64,000 nucleotides of DNA from Turicibacter bilis (GCF_024499055.1 NZ_CP071249.1:434001-498000); one strand, 5' to 3'; shown: positions 43,560 through 53,549, counted from the first letter of the stretch. Notes: generated by a model not told the origin, from the letters alone. A program made the numbers and translations.

Positions 43560-43843
43560 TAATCATTATTCATATTTTAAATAAACGGTTAACCACGTTA
43601 GCTAATAATTAAACATCCCTTTGCCAGACGAAGTTGAACCTAATCATACTGGTACCGATGGTTAATTGTAGTCACCTTGAAAATGATAGGATGCCACTAG
43701 CTTTTATATACATTTAGATAGTGAGGCTCATGTTAAGAACATCATTGATTTTATTTCATGTTTTTTGTAAATTTAGAATAATCTAGAAATATGTCTTATT
43801 ACCAGAATGTTCTAGTGTGTTTTTTTAAAAAAATGATAAAAAC
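43560..43843 (+). pseudogene. Decayed duplicate of the M42 peptidase 3' end
   Basis: It can be aligned with 42915-43203: for example AATTAAACATCCCT, GGTACCGATGG (for GGAACAGATGG), CTTGAAAATGAT and ACCAGAATGTTCTA are kept in order, with many substitutions and small deletions and several stops. It is the coding part of a tandem duplication with an offset of 641 bases. Confidence 0.8.
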
Positions 43844-43928
43844 CGCTTGCAAATAACGTGAGATGATGATATTATATACCCCTGGAAATGAATAATTAAT
43901 TTATTTCCTACTCCAAATAGTTATAATA

Positions 43929-44007
43929 TTTTACTTGTATAATTGTTAAGATATGGTTAACTAGTTTCTACCCACGACCGATTATCTCGTGGACTACAGG
44001 TGAAAAA
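43929..44007 (+). ncRNA. Guanine-class purine riboswitch, copy 2
   Basis: Base for base nearly the same as copy 1, with one visible change in P1 (CAGGTGAAAA for CAGGTAAAA). All conserved loop and junction bases, including the C of GACTA, are retained. The alternative hairpin and the terminator are retained as well. The first gene downstream is the S1-domain protein gene at 44311, 300 bases away and with an own ribosome site, an unusual target for a guanine riboswitch. Confidence 0.92.
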
Positions 44008-44042
44008 TTTGTATGTCCTCATCATACATCCTTTTTACTTGT

Positions 44043-44076
44043 AGAACACCGAAATGGCCTTCGGTGTTCTTTTTTA
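44043..44076 (+). terminator. Terminator of riboswitch copy 2
   Basis: The same AGAACACCGAA/TTCGGTGTTCT stem as in copy 1, followed by six Ts. The second small terminator is repeated at 44097-44119. Confidence 0.9.
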
Positions 44077-44310
44077 TCATATTATGAATGATTCAGCCTA
44101 CCTGTTGGTAGGTTTTTTTGATTTTTATCTCTTCTTTTCATCAGATGACGCTCATTTTCGAAAAATGTAAAATAAATACCCGTTATTTATGAAAATGAGA
44201 GTTTTATTTTGCTCTACTTATTGGTAAAATATAATTAGAAACGCTTTCTTTCGGGAGGAGAGCTTCTATAACGCTTAATCATTTTGATTAAATGTGGGGG
44301 GGGATAAATA

Positions 44311-45072
44311 ATGGAGCAATTTTCTCAACAAATGATTCCATTAAAAACAAAGAAAGAAATTAAAGAAGGCATTGTTAGACTCGTTCAATACGATATCATT
44401 TTAAATGATTATGCCGTTTGGTTAGATTTAGATGGAGACAAAGTGATTATTCCGCGTCAAGAACTCGAATTATATGAGATTAAGGGAGGATTAAATCATT
44501 ATATCGGGACGATGCTTCAATATATGATTACAGCGTATGATGCTAATCGTCACGTTTATCTCGGTTCATGTCGAGAGGTCAAACATAAAAAACGATTAGA
44601 ACTGATTGAACGTCTAAAGGCAGGAGAAACGTTTGATGCTAAAGTTACCCGCTTAGTTTACTTTGGCGCTTACTTAAGTATTGACGGTGTCTCTGTGATT
44701 TTAAGAAATCAAGATTTTGCCAATGATTATACGACAGTTTCAGATGTGTATAAAGAAGGGGATCAAATTTCAGTTTGTTTGTTGAAAGTGAATGATAATC
44801 TCAAAATCAACGTTCAAGCAGTGACTAAATATGAGTGTCACTCTTCAATCACTATCGAAGATTTTGAACCACAAACGGTCGTCTATGGGTTAGTGCGTAG
44901 CGTGAAACCGTGGGCTTGCTTTGTGAATATTGCACCAAATTTAGACGCCATTTGTCCAGTCCCAACTTTTTTCACGGTCAAAGAAGGAATGAAAGTCGCC
45001 TTTCGAATTAATCAAGTTCGTTTAGAGGAAGGACGTGTCCGAGGTAAAATTATAAAAGTTATTGAGCGTTAA
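44311..45072 (+). CDS. S1-like RNA-binding domain protein
   Basis: A 253-residue protein with S1-type beta barrels: a first at about residues 15-95 (KEGIVRLVQYDIILNDYAVWLDLDGDKVIIP), a second at about 105-170 (FDAKVTRLVYFGAYLSIDGVSVILR) and a third at about 185-250 (VVYGLVRSVKPWACFVNIAPNLDAICP). Such proteins bind RNA, mostly on the ribosome or in mRNA handling. The start follows a run of eight Gs (ribosome site). It lies downstream of the second riboswitch but with several hairpins between; control by guanine is possible, not shown. A terminator follows. Confidence 0.82.
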   Translation: MEQFSQQMIPLKTKKEIKEGIVRLVQYDIILNDYAVWLDLDGDKVIIPRQELELYEIKGGLNHYIGTMLQYMITAYDANRHVYLGSCREVKHKKRLELIERLKAGETFDAKVTRLVYFGAYLSIDGVSVILRNQDFANDYTTVSDVYKEGDQISVCLLKVNDNLKINVQAVTKYECHSSITIEDFEPQTVVYGLVRSVKPWACFVNIAPNLDAICPVPTFFTVKEGMKVAFRINQVRLEEGRVRGKIIKVIER

Positions 45073-45147
45073 AGGTTTATTTTTAATCTAGCCTATAAAA
45101 CGTTGCGAATGAATCTGTTTAGTCAATTTCAACCCATTCATAAACTT

Positions 45148-45206
45148 AAAACCCCGATGGGCGATGCTTTCTAATCTGAAAGAAAGGTAATCTCATCGGG
45201 GTTTCA
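45148..45206 (+). terminator. Terminator after the S1-domain gene
   Basis: AAACCCCGATG pairs with CATCGGGGTTT; inside is a second stem CTTTCT/AGAAAG. Confidence 0.8.
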
Positions 45207-45305
45207 CTATATTTATACAATCATTTATCTCGAGGATGCTTGAAAGATACCAAATTTTGTGTTAATTTTTATCTTTAAGCAGATGTTCTTTTATGGGGGG
45301 AGAAT

Positions 45306-47240
45306 ATGGAATATTGGATCGGATGGTTATTCTTATCAATTATTTTGACCTTAATCATGGAGATGATCAAATTTCAATCCATCATCAAGGCTTTCAACTT
45401 TGTTAGAAAACGGCCAAGTTATTTTGCCATTAATTTATTAATTGTCTCTGCAACGTTAGTTTTTTCATTCTTTGTTTCACGTAAACTTTTTTTTATTGGA
45501 TTTATGACGTTTTTTTGGTTATTTCTTGCGATCATGAATGCCATTGTGACCCATTTACGAGGATACCCTTTAATGTTTTCGGATATCTTCCTGATTAAAG
45601 AAGGACTGAGTTTATCGTCACATTATTTTAAACCATGGGTGATTGCCCTTATTATTGCTGGAATGGCGATCATTCTCCATATTGGATATGGGTGGTATCA
45701 AATCCAATATTCCGTGAAATCTCTTGATTATCTATTAGCGTCGATCTACGTGACACTTGCTGCCTTCATCTTTAATCGAATCGAGAAAGGACAGCCTGTT
45801 GATTCGTCTTCGGTTGAGGATGAGGAGAGAGGTTTTGCCTATGCAATGGCAGACTCGATTTATCCGTATCTTAACCGTAAACCAGATACTTATAACGAAG
45901 AGATGATGAGTCAAATTTTGAAAGGAATCACTTATCATTCTTCAAAGTTGCCCGTCCATCACCCGCAAATCATTCTCTTACAGCTCGAATCATTTTTTGA
46001 TCCGTTAAGGTTAGAGGGAGTCTCATTTAGCCAAGATCCCATTCCGACTTTTCGTAAGTTGATGCAACAGAAAAAAAGTGGTGTCATGCGGGTCCCGACC
46101 TTTGGGGGAGGAACAGCTAAAACGGAGTTCTCTATTTTGACGTCGATGAATGCAGAGCTATTAAAACCAGGAGAAATTCCGCATCAGTCATTTTTAAAAC
46201 ATACACCCGTTGAGTCATTGGCTTCTCAATTAGAACGATTGGGCTACTGCTCAACGTTAATTCATAATTATGAAGGAAATTTTTATAATCGACATCTAGC
46301 ATACGAAAACCTTGGCTTTTCACGCTATATTCCAATCGAATATATGAGTGGAGTAGGGATACCCCATGATTTATCTCAAATGAATGACGCGGATTTAGTC
46401 AATTATGTTTTAAAAACATTAGCAACTGATCAGCCAGCCTTTATTTACGGGATTACGGTTGGAACTCATCAGCCTTATGATGAGACGCCTGATGATAATC
46501 CCTTGATACAAGTAGAAGGACCTATGTCCATAGAGATGAAGTATGCCCTACAAGATTATGCGAAGCGTATTTATCAGCTCGATCAAGAAATTCATCGTTT
46601 AATTCAGGAACTGCAAGCATCTGAGCAAGAGGTAATTCTCATGATGTTTGCTGATCATTTACCTAATCTTCCAATTTTAAATGATGAATCGATGTATCCC
46701 TATAATCCGTATGAAGTCCCTTATTTTATCTCACACTTTCATCCAAGCTTTGACTATCCACTTCCGAAACAATTGGAGTGCTATCAATTAGGGACTTGGC
46801 TGATGAAAACATTGAATATCCCTTTATCCATCATGCAACAGCTTCATATTACTTATAAAGATCATGAATGTTATCAAGATATTTTACGTTTGTCGCAATA
46901 TGATCAGCTAGAAGGAAAGGCTTATTTGACGAATCAGGTGTTTACCACCCATCAAACAACACTTCATTTTGGATTAAATGAACAACGATTAGAGGATTAT
47001 CATTGGACGGAAGCGGGGCTCATCGTTTATGGAGCGGGCTTTAATATTGATTCGCAATTATATATTGATCAGCGTAAAGTTGAGACCATTTTTATTAGTG
47101 ATACGGAGTTAATGGCAGCGATTGAATGTAAAACTTTTGACACACTCACGTTAAAACAACTCAGTCGTCGCCATGAAGTCTTAGGTGATGAAATTAATTT
47201 AATCGCAGAACACGAAACGGTCATTGACAAGGGAAATTGA
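45306..47240 (+). CDS. LtaS-like phosphoglycerol transferase (sulfatase fold)
   Basis: A 644-residue membrane enzyme. Five hydrophobic helices occupy residues 1-165. The extracellular alkaline-phosphatase/sulfatase domain begins near residue 215 with PQIILLQLESFFDP (metal-binding Glu). The catalytic threonine is in VPTFGGGTAKTEFSILTSM. Further metal ligands lie in MMFADHLPN and TVGTHQPYD. This is the plan of lipoteichoic acid synthases and related MdoB/LtaS proteins, which move glycerol phosphate from phosphatidylglycerol to a polymer. The last 130 residues are additional to standard LtaS. The ribosome site is GGGGGGAG. Whether the product is LTA or another glycerol-phosphate decoration is open. 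Confidence 0.9.
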   Translation: MEYWIGWLFLSIILTLIMEMIKFQSIIKAFNFVRKRPSYFAINLLIVSATLVFSFFVSRKLFFIGFMTFFWLFLAIMNAIVTHLRGYPLMFSDIFLIKEGLSLSSHYFKPWVIALIIAGMAIILHIGYGWYQIQYSVKSLDYLLASIYVTLAAFIFNRIEKGQPVDSSSVEDEERGFAYAMADSIYPYLNRKPDTYNEEMMSQILKGITYHSSKLPVHHPQIILLQLESFFDPLRLEGVSFSQDPIPTFRKLMQQKKSGVMRVPTFGGGTAKTEFSILTSMNAELLKPGEIPHQSFLKHTPVESLASQLERLGYCSTLIHNYEGNFYNRHLAYENLGFSRYIPIEYMSGVGIPHDLSQMNDADLVNYVLKTLATDQPAFIYGITVGTHQPYDETPDDNPLIQVEGPMSIEMKYALQDYAKRIYQLDQEIHRLIQELQASEQEVILMMFADHLPNLPILNDESMYPYNPYEVPYFISHFHPSFDYPLPKQLECYQLGTWLMKTLNIPLSIMQQLHITYKDHECYQDILRLSQYDQLEGKAYLTNQVFTTHQTTLHFGLNEQRLEDYHWTEAGLIVYGAGFNIDSQLYIDQRKVETIFISDTELMAAIECKTFDTLTLKQLSRRHEVLGDEINLIAEHETVIDKGN

Positions 47241-47321
47241 ATCTGATAGATTATAGAGAAGTAAATCGTAGGAAGAACGTTGAGTCTTCCTCTTTTTAAT
47301 GGAAAAAAATAAGGATGTGAT

Positions 47322-48686
47322 ATGATGAATTTGAAGCAACATTTTAAACAAAATGCTGCCTTTTACAAAGATTTATGGATTATTGCGCTTCCTATCGCTT
47401 TACAACAATTAGTGACCTCAAGCTTAAACATGGTTGATACACTGATGGTTGGAAAAGTTGGAGTTGATGCAGTGGCTGCGGTTGGGGTTTCAAACCAATA
47501 TTACTTTTTATTAAATATGGTGATGTTCGGAATTTATAGTGGAGGAATGGTCTACTTTGCTCAGTTTTGGGGAAAGAAAGAGATTCGAAACATTCACCGC
47601 TTACTAGGATTTACTTTAGTTTTAGGGATTGGATTAGCTGCTATTTTTACGGGCTTAGCTCTACTGATTCCAGAACAGATTATTCGTATCTTTACTCAAG
47701 ATGTCGCGGTTCAAGAACTCGGTGCCAAGTATTTACGTATTGCTTGTTTAAGTTATCCGTTCATGATTTTATCGTTTGGATTTAGTATGGGGTTACGAGC
47801 AGTGGAAAAACCTAAATTCTCAATGATTGCTTCGATCATTGCGTTAACGTTAAATACGATCCTTAACTTAATTTTAATTTTTGGATTATTGGGATTCCCT
47901 CAATTAGGGGTCATCGGGGCTGCCATTGCGACCCTTGTTTCACGTATCGTTGAGTTTATCCTAGTGATTGGCTTTGCTTACTTAAAAACAGAGACAATGA
48001 ATCCTAAGTTATCGGTGTTATTAGCGTTTGATCGTGAGCTCATTAATAAACTAATTGTCACAAGTTTACCTGTCGTGATCAATGAATGCTTCTGGGGGCT
48101 TGGTACAACAGCTTACATGGTGATTTACGGGATGATTAATGTGGAGTCGATTTCCATTATGAATATTGTCAATTCAATCTTTAATATCTTCTTTATTGCA
48201 GCAATTGGGGTTGGAAATGCATCGACGGTCATGCTTGGTAAGAAACTAGGAGCTGGGGAGAAAGAAAAGAGTTATCAAGATGCAATCTTATTCTTAAAGG
48301 TAGGGATTGTCCTTGGAATTATCTCAGGACTAATGCTTGTCATGTGTATTCCTGTGATGCTTCAATTATATAAAGACTTCGAGCCATCAACACTTACGCT
48401 CATGTCACACGTTTTAATTGTCTTTGCGGTAGGCTTAACGTTCCGTTTTATTAATATTATTAATATCGTTGGTGTTTTCCGCGCGGGTGGAGATACGAGA
48501 TATGCGATGATTTTAGAGTTAGGGGTCTTATGGACGGTTGGTGTTTTAGGTACCTTTATCGCGGTTAAATTCTTCCATGCGCCACTTCTGATCGTTGCTA
48601 TTATCGTTCAATTAGAAGAAGCAGTCAAAGTCTTCTTCGGAATGTTCCGTGTACGCTCGAAAAAATGGATTAATCAATTAGTTTAA
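47322..48686 (+). CDS. MATE-family multidrug/cation efflux protein
   Basis: A 454-residue protein with about twelve membrane helices in two related halves. The N-terminal signature DLWIIALPIALQQLVTSSLNMVDTLMVGKVG is typical of MATE exporters. AKYLRIACLSYPF and the later RAGGDTRYAMILELGVLWTVG are also conserved. These pumps exchange Na+ or H+ for drugs, dyes or metabolites; the substrate is not predictable. The first of two ATG codons is used here (ribosome site AAGGATGTGAT). A short terminator follows at once, so it is a single-gene unit. Confidence 0.92.
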   Translation: MMNLKQHFKQNAAFYKDLWIIALPIALQQLVTSSLNMVDTLMVGKVGVDAVAAVGVSNQYYFLLNMVMFGIYSGGMVYFAQFWGKKEIRNIHRLLGFTLVLGIGLAAIFTGLALLIPEQIIRIFTQDVAVQELGAKYLRIACLSYPFMILSFGFSMGLRAVEKPKFSMIASIIALTLNTILNLILIFGLLGFPQLGVIGAAIATLVSRIVEFILVIGFAYLKTETMNPKLSVLLAFDRELINKLIVTSLPVVINECFWGLGTTAYMVIYGMINVESISIMNIVNSIFNIFFIAAIGVGNASTVMLGKKLGAGEKEKSYQDAILFLKVGIVLGIISGLMLVMCIPVMLQLYKDFEPSTLTLMSHVLIVFAVGLTFRFINIINIVGVFRAGGDTRYAMILELGVLWTVGVLGTFIAVKFFHAPLLIVAIIVQLEEAVKVFFGMFRVRSKKWINQLV

Positions 48687-48711
48687 AAGAGAGAGTTTCT
48701 CTCTTTTTTGT
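48687..48711 (+). terminator. Terminator after the MATE gene
   Basis: AAAGAGAGA pairs with TCTCTCTTT, followed by TTTG. It starts at the stop codon. Confidence 0.85.
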
Positions 48712-48825
48712 ATATAGACACATAAATCTTCTACATCCCATCGTCTCAGTAAGAAACAACAATGGATTCATAATTGCACTTCTGTGACTTTTACTTTTTA
48801 TCGTTTAATTCAGTTCTATCAAAAC

Positions 48826-48864
48826 AAAAAGGATATGCGTAAAAATTTGCATATCCTTTTTGTT
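48826..48864 (-). terminator. Terminator of the SH3-repeat protein gene
   Basis: AAAAAGGATATGC pairs with GCATATCCTTTTT with an AT-rich loop. It is flanked by A and T runs on both sides and works on both strands. Confidence 0.9.
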
Positions 48865-49614
48865 TTATTTTTCAATGTAAGTTGTATCAACCCAAGTGCC
48901 CGCTATTCCAGGATTTGAAGTAATATTGAGAGGATGAGTAGCATCTTCAACGTATTTATAAATATAATAAGTCCCGGGTTTTATAAATTTGGCTCGTTTC
49001 AATGAGGTTGACGTTTTGTAACCTACGATATTTTTTGTCACAATTACTTTCTCACCTTCAATAAAGAGATTGGGAAGGTTTAATCCGATTGAATCATCAC
49101 CCCAAAAACCTTGTGTTTTAGTATCAGTAAAAATAGGAACAAGTGGTTGGCTAGTAGATATACTATCTTCAACAAAGAAGCCTGACAAAGGTTTATAAAG
49201 GGTCATGCCATCAATCCACGCCCCTGCTGCTTTACCAGTTTTTGAAATACGAATAGGATGGCGACTACCTTCTACTATTTTAGAAATAACATAAGTCCCG
49301 GGTTTAATCGTTATATTTGAAAGAAGGGCTCCAGAAGAAATGTAACCGGAAATACTTTCATATATAATGATCGTATCACCCACATGAAAAATACTAGTTA
49401 ACGTTGAAATAAAATTGTTATCTAGGTCAGCGTTACTTAAATTAATTAAATCATTCAACTGTGATAAATCGTTACGCTGGTTAATGGCTGCTACATTATT
49501 TGAAGTTTGATCATAAGTCATTTGAGTTGGGGGAAATTTTTGACCATATTTTAGATAATTTGTCGTGGGATCTAAAGGCATTGTTTGATACGTATTACCC
49601 ATATCTTTTTTCAC
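48865..49614 (-). CDS. Protein with two SH3-like repeats, unknown role
   Basis: A 249-residue protein without signal peptide. Residues about 78-137 and 190-246 are two copies of a beta domain: GDTIIIYESISGYISSGALL with IKPGTYVISKIVEGSRHPIRI and GAWIDG, then GEKVIVTKNIVGYKTSTSL with IKPGTYYIYKYVEDATHPLNI and GTWVD. The pattern (GY..S..A, IKPGTYYIYK, HPLNIT, G.W) is that of SH3-like domains which elsewhere bind the cell wall in secreted hydrolases. Here they stand without enzyme domain, after a disordered N-terminus. The start is a GTG just after AAAAGGA, or ATG at 49602. Not known whether it is exported without a signal, or acts inside, for example in spores. Confidence 0.65.
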   Translation of the reverse strand: MKKDMGNTYQTMPLDPTTNYLKYGQKFPPTQMTYDQTSNNVAAINQRNDLSQLNDLINLSNADLDNNFISTLTSIFHVGDTIIIYESISGYISSGALLSNITIKPGTYVISKIVEGSRHPIRISKTGKAAGAWIDGMTLYKPLSGFFVEDSISTSQPLVPIFTDTKTQGFWGDDSIGLNLPNLFIEGEKVIVTKNIVGYKTSTSLKRAKFIKPGTYYIYKYVEDATHPLNITSNPGIAGTWVDTTYIEK

Positions 49615-49794
49615 GTCCTTTTCTATAAACTACTATATTATATAAAAACAAGTCAAAAAGATGGTGTTTCTATTCCTATATTTGATTGTAAAAATTCTTA
49701 AAAGTTGGAATGTTTCTGATGAGTTCTTATTTAAAACACACGAAAAGTTCATTATAATAAAAGAAAGAGCATGTTAAGAAAGGATTTTTGATTT

Positions 49795-50172
49795 ATGTTT
49801 TTTATTGGTATTTTTGGAATAGAGACAAAAAACGTTGAACTTAAACCACTACCGGCTACGATGTGTAAACACTGTCGTGGAACGGAAAAATTCACGTTAT
49901 TTAAACACTATCATCAATTCCATTTCTTTTTTATTCCACTCTGGAAATGGCGCTTAGAATATTATATTGTTTGTGACACCTGCCAAACCATTGCTAAAAT
50001 CCCATTAGAAAAGGGGAGAGCACTTGAAGCGGATGAGAAGATGGAACTCACCTTATGGGATCAAGAAATCGTTTATACCCCATCAGAAAATAAACGACGT
50101 TGTCATCACTGTCACGAAGTGGTAGACGCCACGTACCAATACTGTCCTCACTGTGGAAATCATTTGGCGTGA
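49795..50172 (+). CDS. Zinc-ribbon protein with two cysteine clusters
   Basis: A 125-residue protein. The first zinc site is CKHC (residues 23-26) with CDTC (about 61-64), in the context FHFFFIPLWKWRLEYYIVCDTCQ known from zinc-ribbon_15 (YgxB-like) proteins. The second is CHHC...CPHCGNHLA at the C-terminus, a standard zinc ribbon. Small proteins of this type are common in Bacillota and unassigned. The start has AAAGGATTTTTG upstream. Confidence 0.75.
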   Translation: MFFIGIFGIETKNVELKPLPATMCKHCRGTEKFTLFKHYHQFHFFFIPLWKWRLEYYIVCDTCQTIAKIPLEKGRALEADEKMELTLWDQEIVYTPSENKRRCHHCHEVVDATYQYCPHCGNHLA

Positions 50173-50468
50173 TGACCATTCGTTCCTCTAGAATAAATCA
50201 TCTTAGTTTTTAATCCATAGCAATCATGAACAAGCAAGTAAAGGCTTTATAGGCCTTGGCTTGCTTGTTTTTTTGACTGGCTGTTTAAATCGATTAAAGG
50301 TCGTCTTATCCCATGAGTGATGATGACCCTCTAAAAAAATCAACTTTATGTCTTTGGGGATGAACGGATGAGTTAGTAAGGCTATTTAGCATTTTAATCA
50401 TCACTTTTTGAATAAGTCACTGTTTTCTTTCAAATATTAAGCTAAGCGTTAAAAGGGAGGAAGCCAGT
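50173..50468 (+). terminator. Intergenic region with terminator
   Basis: CAAGCAAG pairs with CTTGCTTG around an inner AGGC(TT)/GGCCT stem at about 50231-50271, followed by seven Ts. The rest of the 296 bases has no convincing frame. The ribosome site AAGGGAGG of the next gene lies at its end. Confidence 0.7.
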
Positions 50469-50882
50469 ATGGATGTACGATTCGTTTATAGTCTCATTCT
50501 AATCATCAGTATGATGTTTTTATGTTTAATGATCCCACCAGATTCTAAACAGAAATCTCAGGAAAAGGAAAACATAACAAGGATGGACTTAAAAAGTCAA
50601 CTGATTATTAACCTGTTATATCCTAAAATTATTGCAAAAATAAGAGAAGAAAGAGCCGTTACACCCTTAAAAGTCAACTCAGAGGAGATCAATCTTCTTC
50701 ACATTGAACAAATCAATGAAACACAAATTTCCATTAAATTAGCCTTTTCCTCTTTTTTAAATGAAGAGAAAGTTTATGCTAATTATATCGCCACGTACTT
50801 GATTGATTCTTTAGGAGACATTGAAACCCAAACGTTTCAAGAGACCAAAGAATTAGACGACATCCCTATATTTGATAATTGA
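50469..50882 (+). CDS. Membrane-anchored DUF3888-like protein
   Basis: A 137-residue protein with one N-terminal membrane segment (VYSLILIISMMFLCLMI) and an external domain starting SQLIINLLYPKIIAKI. This matches the opening helix of the DUF3888-type protein encoded next (KLIINLLQPAIEEEM). The two genes therefore are related, perhaps an old duplication. The function is unknown. The typical YYG motif after the helix is missing here. Confidence 0.6.
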   Translation: MDVRFVYSLILIISMMFLCLMIPPDSKQKSQEKENITRMDLKSQLIINLLYPKIIAKIREERAVTPLKVNSEEINLLHIEQINETQISIKLAFSSFLNEEKVYANYIATYLIDSLGDIETQTFQETKELDDIPIFDN

Positions 50883-51027
50883 AGCCAGTCTATAAATGAA
50901 TGTTGAAAATTAAATCAATTCTTCCTGACTGAAGGGGAATAAAATCAAAAACATTCAACGTCGTGTTTTTTTAATCCTTGAATGACAAATAATATGAGAA
51001 AGCTCATGTAAAGAGGAGGTTTTATAG

Positions 51028-51453
51028 ATGAAAATTCACCGAATGAGACAGTTTTTAGTCATGTTCTCTCTTGTTCTTACCTTCAACTTAGTTCCTAAGA
51101 CTGCTCATGCCATGAATGTTAATCCTGAATCTTGTGAAAAACTCATTATCAATTTATTACAACCTGCTATTGAAGAAGAAATGGTGAAGTATTATGGAGA
51201 AGACCTAGGTAAGCGTGTGGAACTCTATAACTATGAAATGTCGATACTTGACCTAACAGCTGAACCTTATAAACCAACGACCGTTACCCTAAAAATCACT
51301 CCAATGATTGGCGCTCATCATCCCATTGGTGATTATGAACTCTATTTTTCAGTAGATAATGCGGGAGAAATTAAGCGATTAAGTTTCAAGCCACTTAAAA
51401 TTTATCCTGAAACGATAGAACGTTTTCAATTAACCTTGCCTGAAATGGAATAG
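51028..51453 (+). CDS. Secreted DUF3888 family protein
   Basis: A 141-residue protein with a signal peptide (FLVMFSLVLTFNLVPKTAHA, cleavage near residue 27). The mature part has the DUF3888 pattern: CEKLIINLLQPAIEEEMVKYYGE, then YEMSILDL and a beta part with VTLKITPMIGAHHPIGDYELYFSV. The ribosome site is AGAGGAGG. Secreted proteins of this family are frequent in Bacillaceae and uncharacterised. The C-terminus overlaps a putative promoter area of yyaL. Confidence 0.75.
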   Translation: MKIHRMRQFLVMFSLVLTFNLVPKTAHAMNVNPESCEKLIINLLQPAIEEEMVKYYGEDLGKRVELYNYEMSILDLTAEPYKPTTVTLKITPMIGAHHPIGDYELYFSVDNAGEIKRLSFKPLKIYPETIERFQLTLPEME

Positions 51454-51507
51454 GAAGCCCGATCTTTTCAAACACTAGAGCTATTGAAAGGAATAGGAGT
51501 TGATTTT

Positions 51508-53523
51508 GTGACGACAACAAGTAAACACCCCAATCATTTGATTCATGAATTATCCCCTTATTTATTGCAACATGCGTATAATCCGGTCGATTGGTATCCA
51601 TGGAATGAAGAAGCTTTTACCAAAGCAAAAGCCGAAGATAAGCCGATTTTTTTAAGTATTGGTTATTCAACGTGTCATTGGTGTCACGTCATGGAGCATG
51701 AATCGTTTGAAGATGAAGAAGTGGCGGCTTATTTAAATGAGCACTTTATTTCAATTAAAGTGGACCGTGAAGAACGCCCGGATATTGATAGTGTTTATAT
51801 GACCGTTTGTCAGAGCTTAACGGGGCAGGGTGGATGGCCACTCACCATTTTAATGACACCAGAGGCTCATCCGTTTTATGCCGGGACTTATTTTCCTAAA
51901 AATAGTCGCTATGGTCGACCAGGACTACTAGATGTGTTAAGAGCTATTGTTAAAACATGGTCTGAAAATCGTGAAAAAATTGAACAAGTAACAACTGGCA
52001 TTCAAGAACATCTCGAACAAATGAATGAACAGCGAAACTCTAATCAAGAAGTCAATTCAAAACTTTTTGCCCATGCCATGCAACATTTTAAGGCGAGTTA
52101 TGATTTTGAAAACGGTGGGTTTGGAGATGCTCCAAAATTTCCAACCCCACATCGTCTCATGTATCTGTTACGTACCGGTGATCAAAATGCCATCAAAATG
52201 GTGAAAAAGACACTGGATCAAATGTATAAAGGTGGTCTTTTCGATCATCTAGGTTTTGGGTTTTCCCGATATTCCACCGATGATGAGTGGCTCGTTCCAC
52301 ACTTTGAGAAAATGCTCTACGACAATGCCCTACTTATTATCACTTATTTAGAAGCCTACGAAGTCACCGAAGAAAAACGATATCTTATGATTGCCACTAA
52401 AACCCTTAAGTATGTCCTCAATAATCTTCATCATCCTGACGGTGGTTTTTACTGTGCTGAAGATGCTGATAGTGAAGGAGAAGAAGGGAAGTACTATCTC
52501 TTTACACCAGAAGAAATCATTGAGGTACTCGGTGAAACAGAAGGAGCGCTCCTTAATACGTATTATGGCGTAACCTCACTTGGAAATTTTGAAGGAAAGA
52601 ACATTCTCAATCGTCTCCATGCATCCATTGATCTTGACGAATCACACATCGAACCGTTAAGACAGAAGCTTTTAACGTATCGTGCTTCACGTTATCATTT
52701 ACATAAAGATGATAAAATTCTAACGTCATGGAATGGTTTAATGCTAGTCGCTCTAGCAAAAGCTTACCATGTGACACAAGATCAGCAGTATGAGACCCTC
52801 ATTCAGGAAACAATCTCTTTTATTAATCAACATCTCTTTGAAGAAAAACGATTACTCGCTCGTTACCGCGAAGGAAAAAGTCATTATCTAGGTTATCTAG
52901 ATGATTATGCTTTTTATGTCTATGGTTTAATTGAAAGTTATCAAAGTACTTTTAACCCAGACTACCTTAAACAAGCCATCGAACTAACGCAAGAGATGAT
53001 TCGCTTGTTTAAGGATTGTGAAGCGGGAGGTTATTACTTATATGGCAGTGATGCTGAGCATTTAATGATTCGTCCAAAAGAAACGTACGATGGGGCCATG
53101 CCATCAGGGAATTCAGTCGCAGCTTATAACTTAATTCGTTTAGCTCGCTTAACAGGAGACGCCACATTAGAAAAAGAAGCGATGGAGCAACTAAACTTCA
53201 TGGCGGCTCATGCGACCCATTATGAAATTAGTCATGCCTTTTACTTAATCGCTGCTCAATTCGCTCTCGAATCAAGTAAAGAACTCATCGCTATCTTAAC
53301 AAACGACAATGAAATCGAAGATTTTAAAACATTTCTTTCTTTATCTCCATTGTTTAATTTAACCGTTATCTTAAAAACCCCTGAAAATGAGAACAAATTA
53401 TCAGATTTAATTCCATTTTTAACAGACTATCCTTTATCAAAAGATCCCTCATTTTACGTCTGTGAAGGTGGAAGCTGTCACGCTCCCGTCCATACACTCG
53501 GTGACTTAAAACAGTTTATTTAA
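51508..53523 (+). CDS. YyaL-like thioredoxin-domain protein (DUF255)
   Basis: GTG at 51508 with AGGAG 8 bases before gives 671 residues. Residues 1-160 are a thioredoxin-like DUF255 domain ([22 protein letters not shown], motif STCHWCHVM with the redox-type cysteine pair, [15 protein letters not shown]). The remaining 500 residues form an (alpha/alpha)6 barrel like N-acylglucosamine 2-epimerase ([45 protein letters not shown]). This is the conserved YyaL/spermatogenesis-associated 20 family, present from bacteria to man, without an assigned reaction. A terminator follows. Confidence 0.9.
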   Translation: MTTTSKHPNHLIHELSPYLLQHAYNPVDWYPWNEEAFTKAKAEDKPIFLSIGYSTCHWCHVMEHESFEDEEVAAYLNEHFISIKVDREERPDIDSVYMTVCQSLTGQGGWPLTILMTPEAHPFYAGTYFPKNSRYGRPGLLDVLRAIVKTWSENREKIEQVTTGIQEHLEQMNEQRNSNQEVNSKLFAHAMQHFKASYDFENGGFGDAPKFPTPHRLMYLLRTGDQNAIKMVKKTLDQMYKGGLFDHLGFGFSRYSTDDEWLVPHFEKMLYDNALLIITYLEAYEVTEEKRYLMIATKTLKYVLNNLHHPDGGFYCAEDADSEGEEGKYYLFTPEEIIEVLGETEGALLNTYYGVTSLGNFEGKNILNRLHASIDLDESHIEPLRQKLLTYRASRYHLHKDDKILTSWNGLMLVALAKAYHVTQDQQYETLIQETISFINQHLFEEKRLLARYREGKSHYLGYLDDYAFYVYGLIESYQSTFNPDYLKQAIELTQEMIRLFKDCEAGGYYLYGSDAEHLMIRPKETYDGAMPSGNSVAAYNLIRLARLTGDATLEKEAMEQLNFMAAHATHYEISHAFYLIAAQFALESSKELIAILTNDNEIEDFKTFLSLSPLFNLTVILKTPENENKLSDLIPFLTDYPLSKDPSFYVCEGGSCHAPVHTLGDLKQFI

Positions 53524-53549
53524 AAGAAGGCAACTGCCTTCTTTTTTTA
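53521..53549 (+). terminator. Terminator after yyaL
   Basis: AGAAGGCA pairs with TGCCTTCT around a 3-base loop, followed by TTTTTT. Confidence 0.9.
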
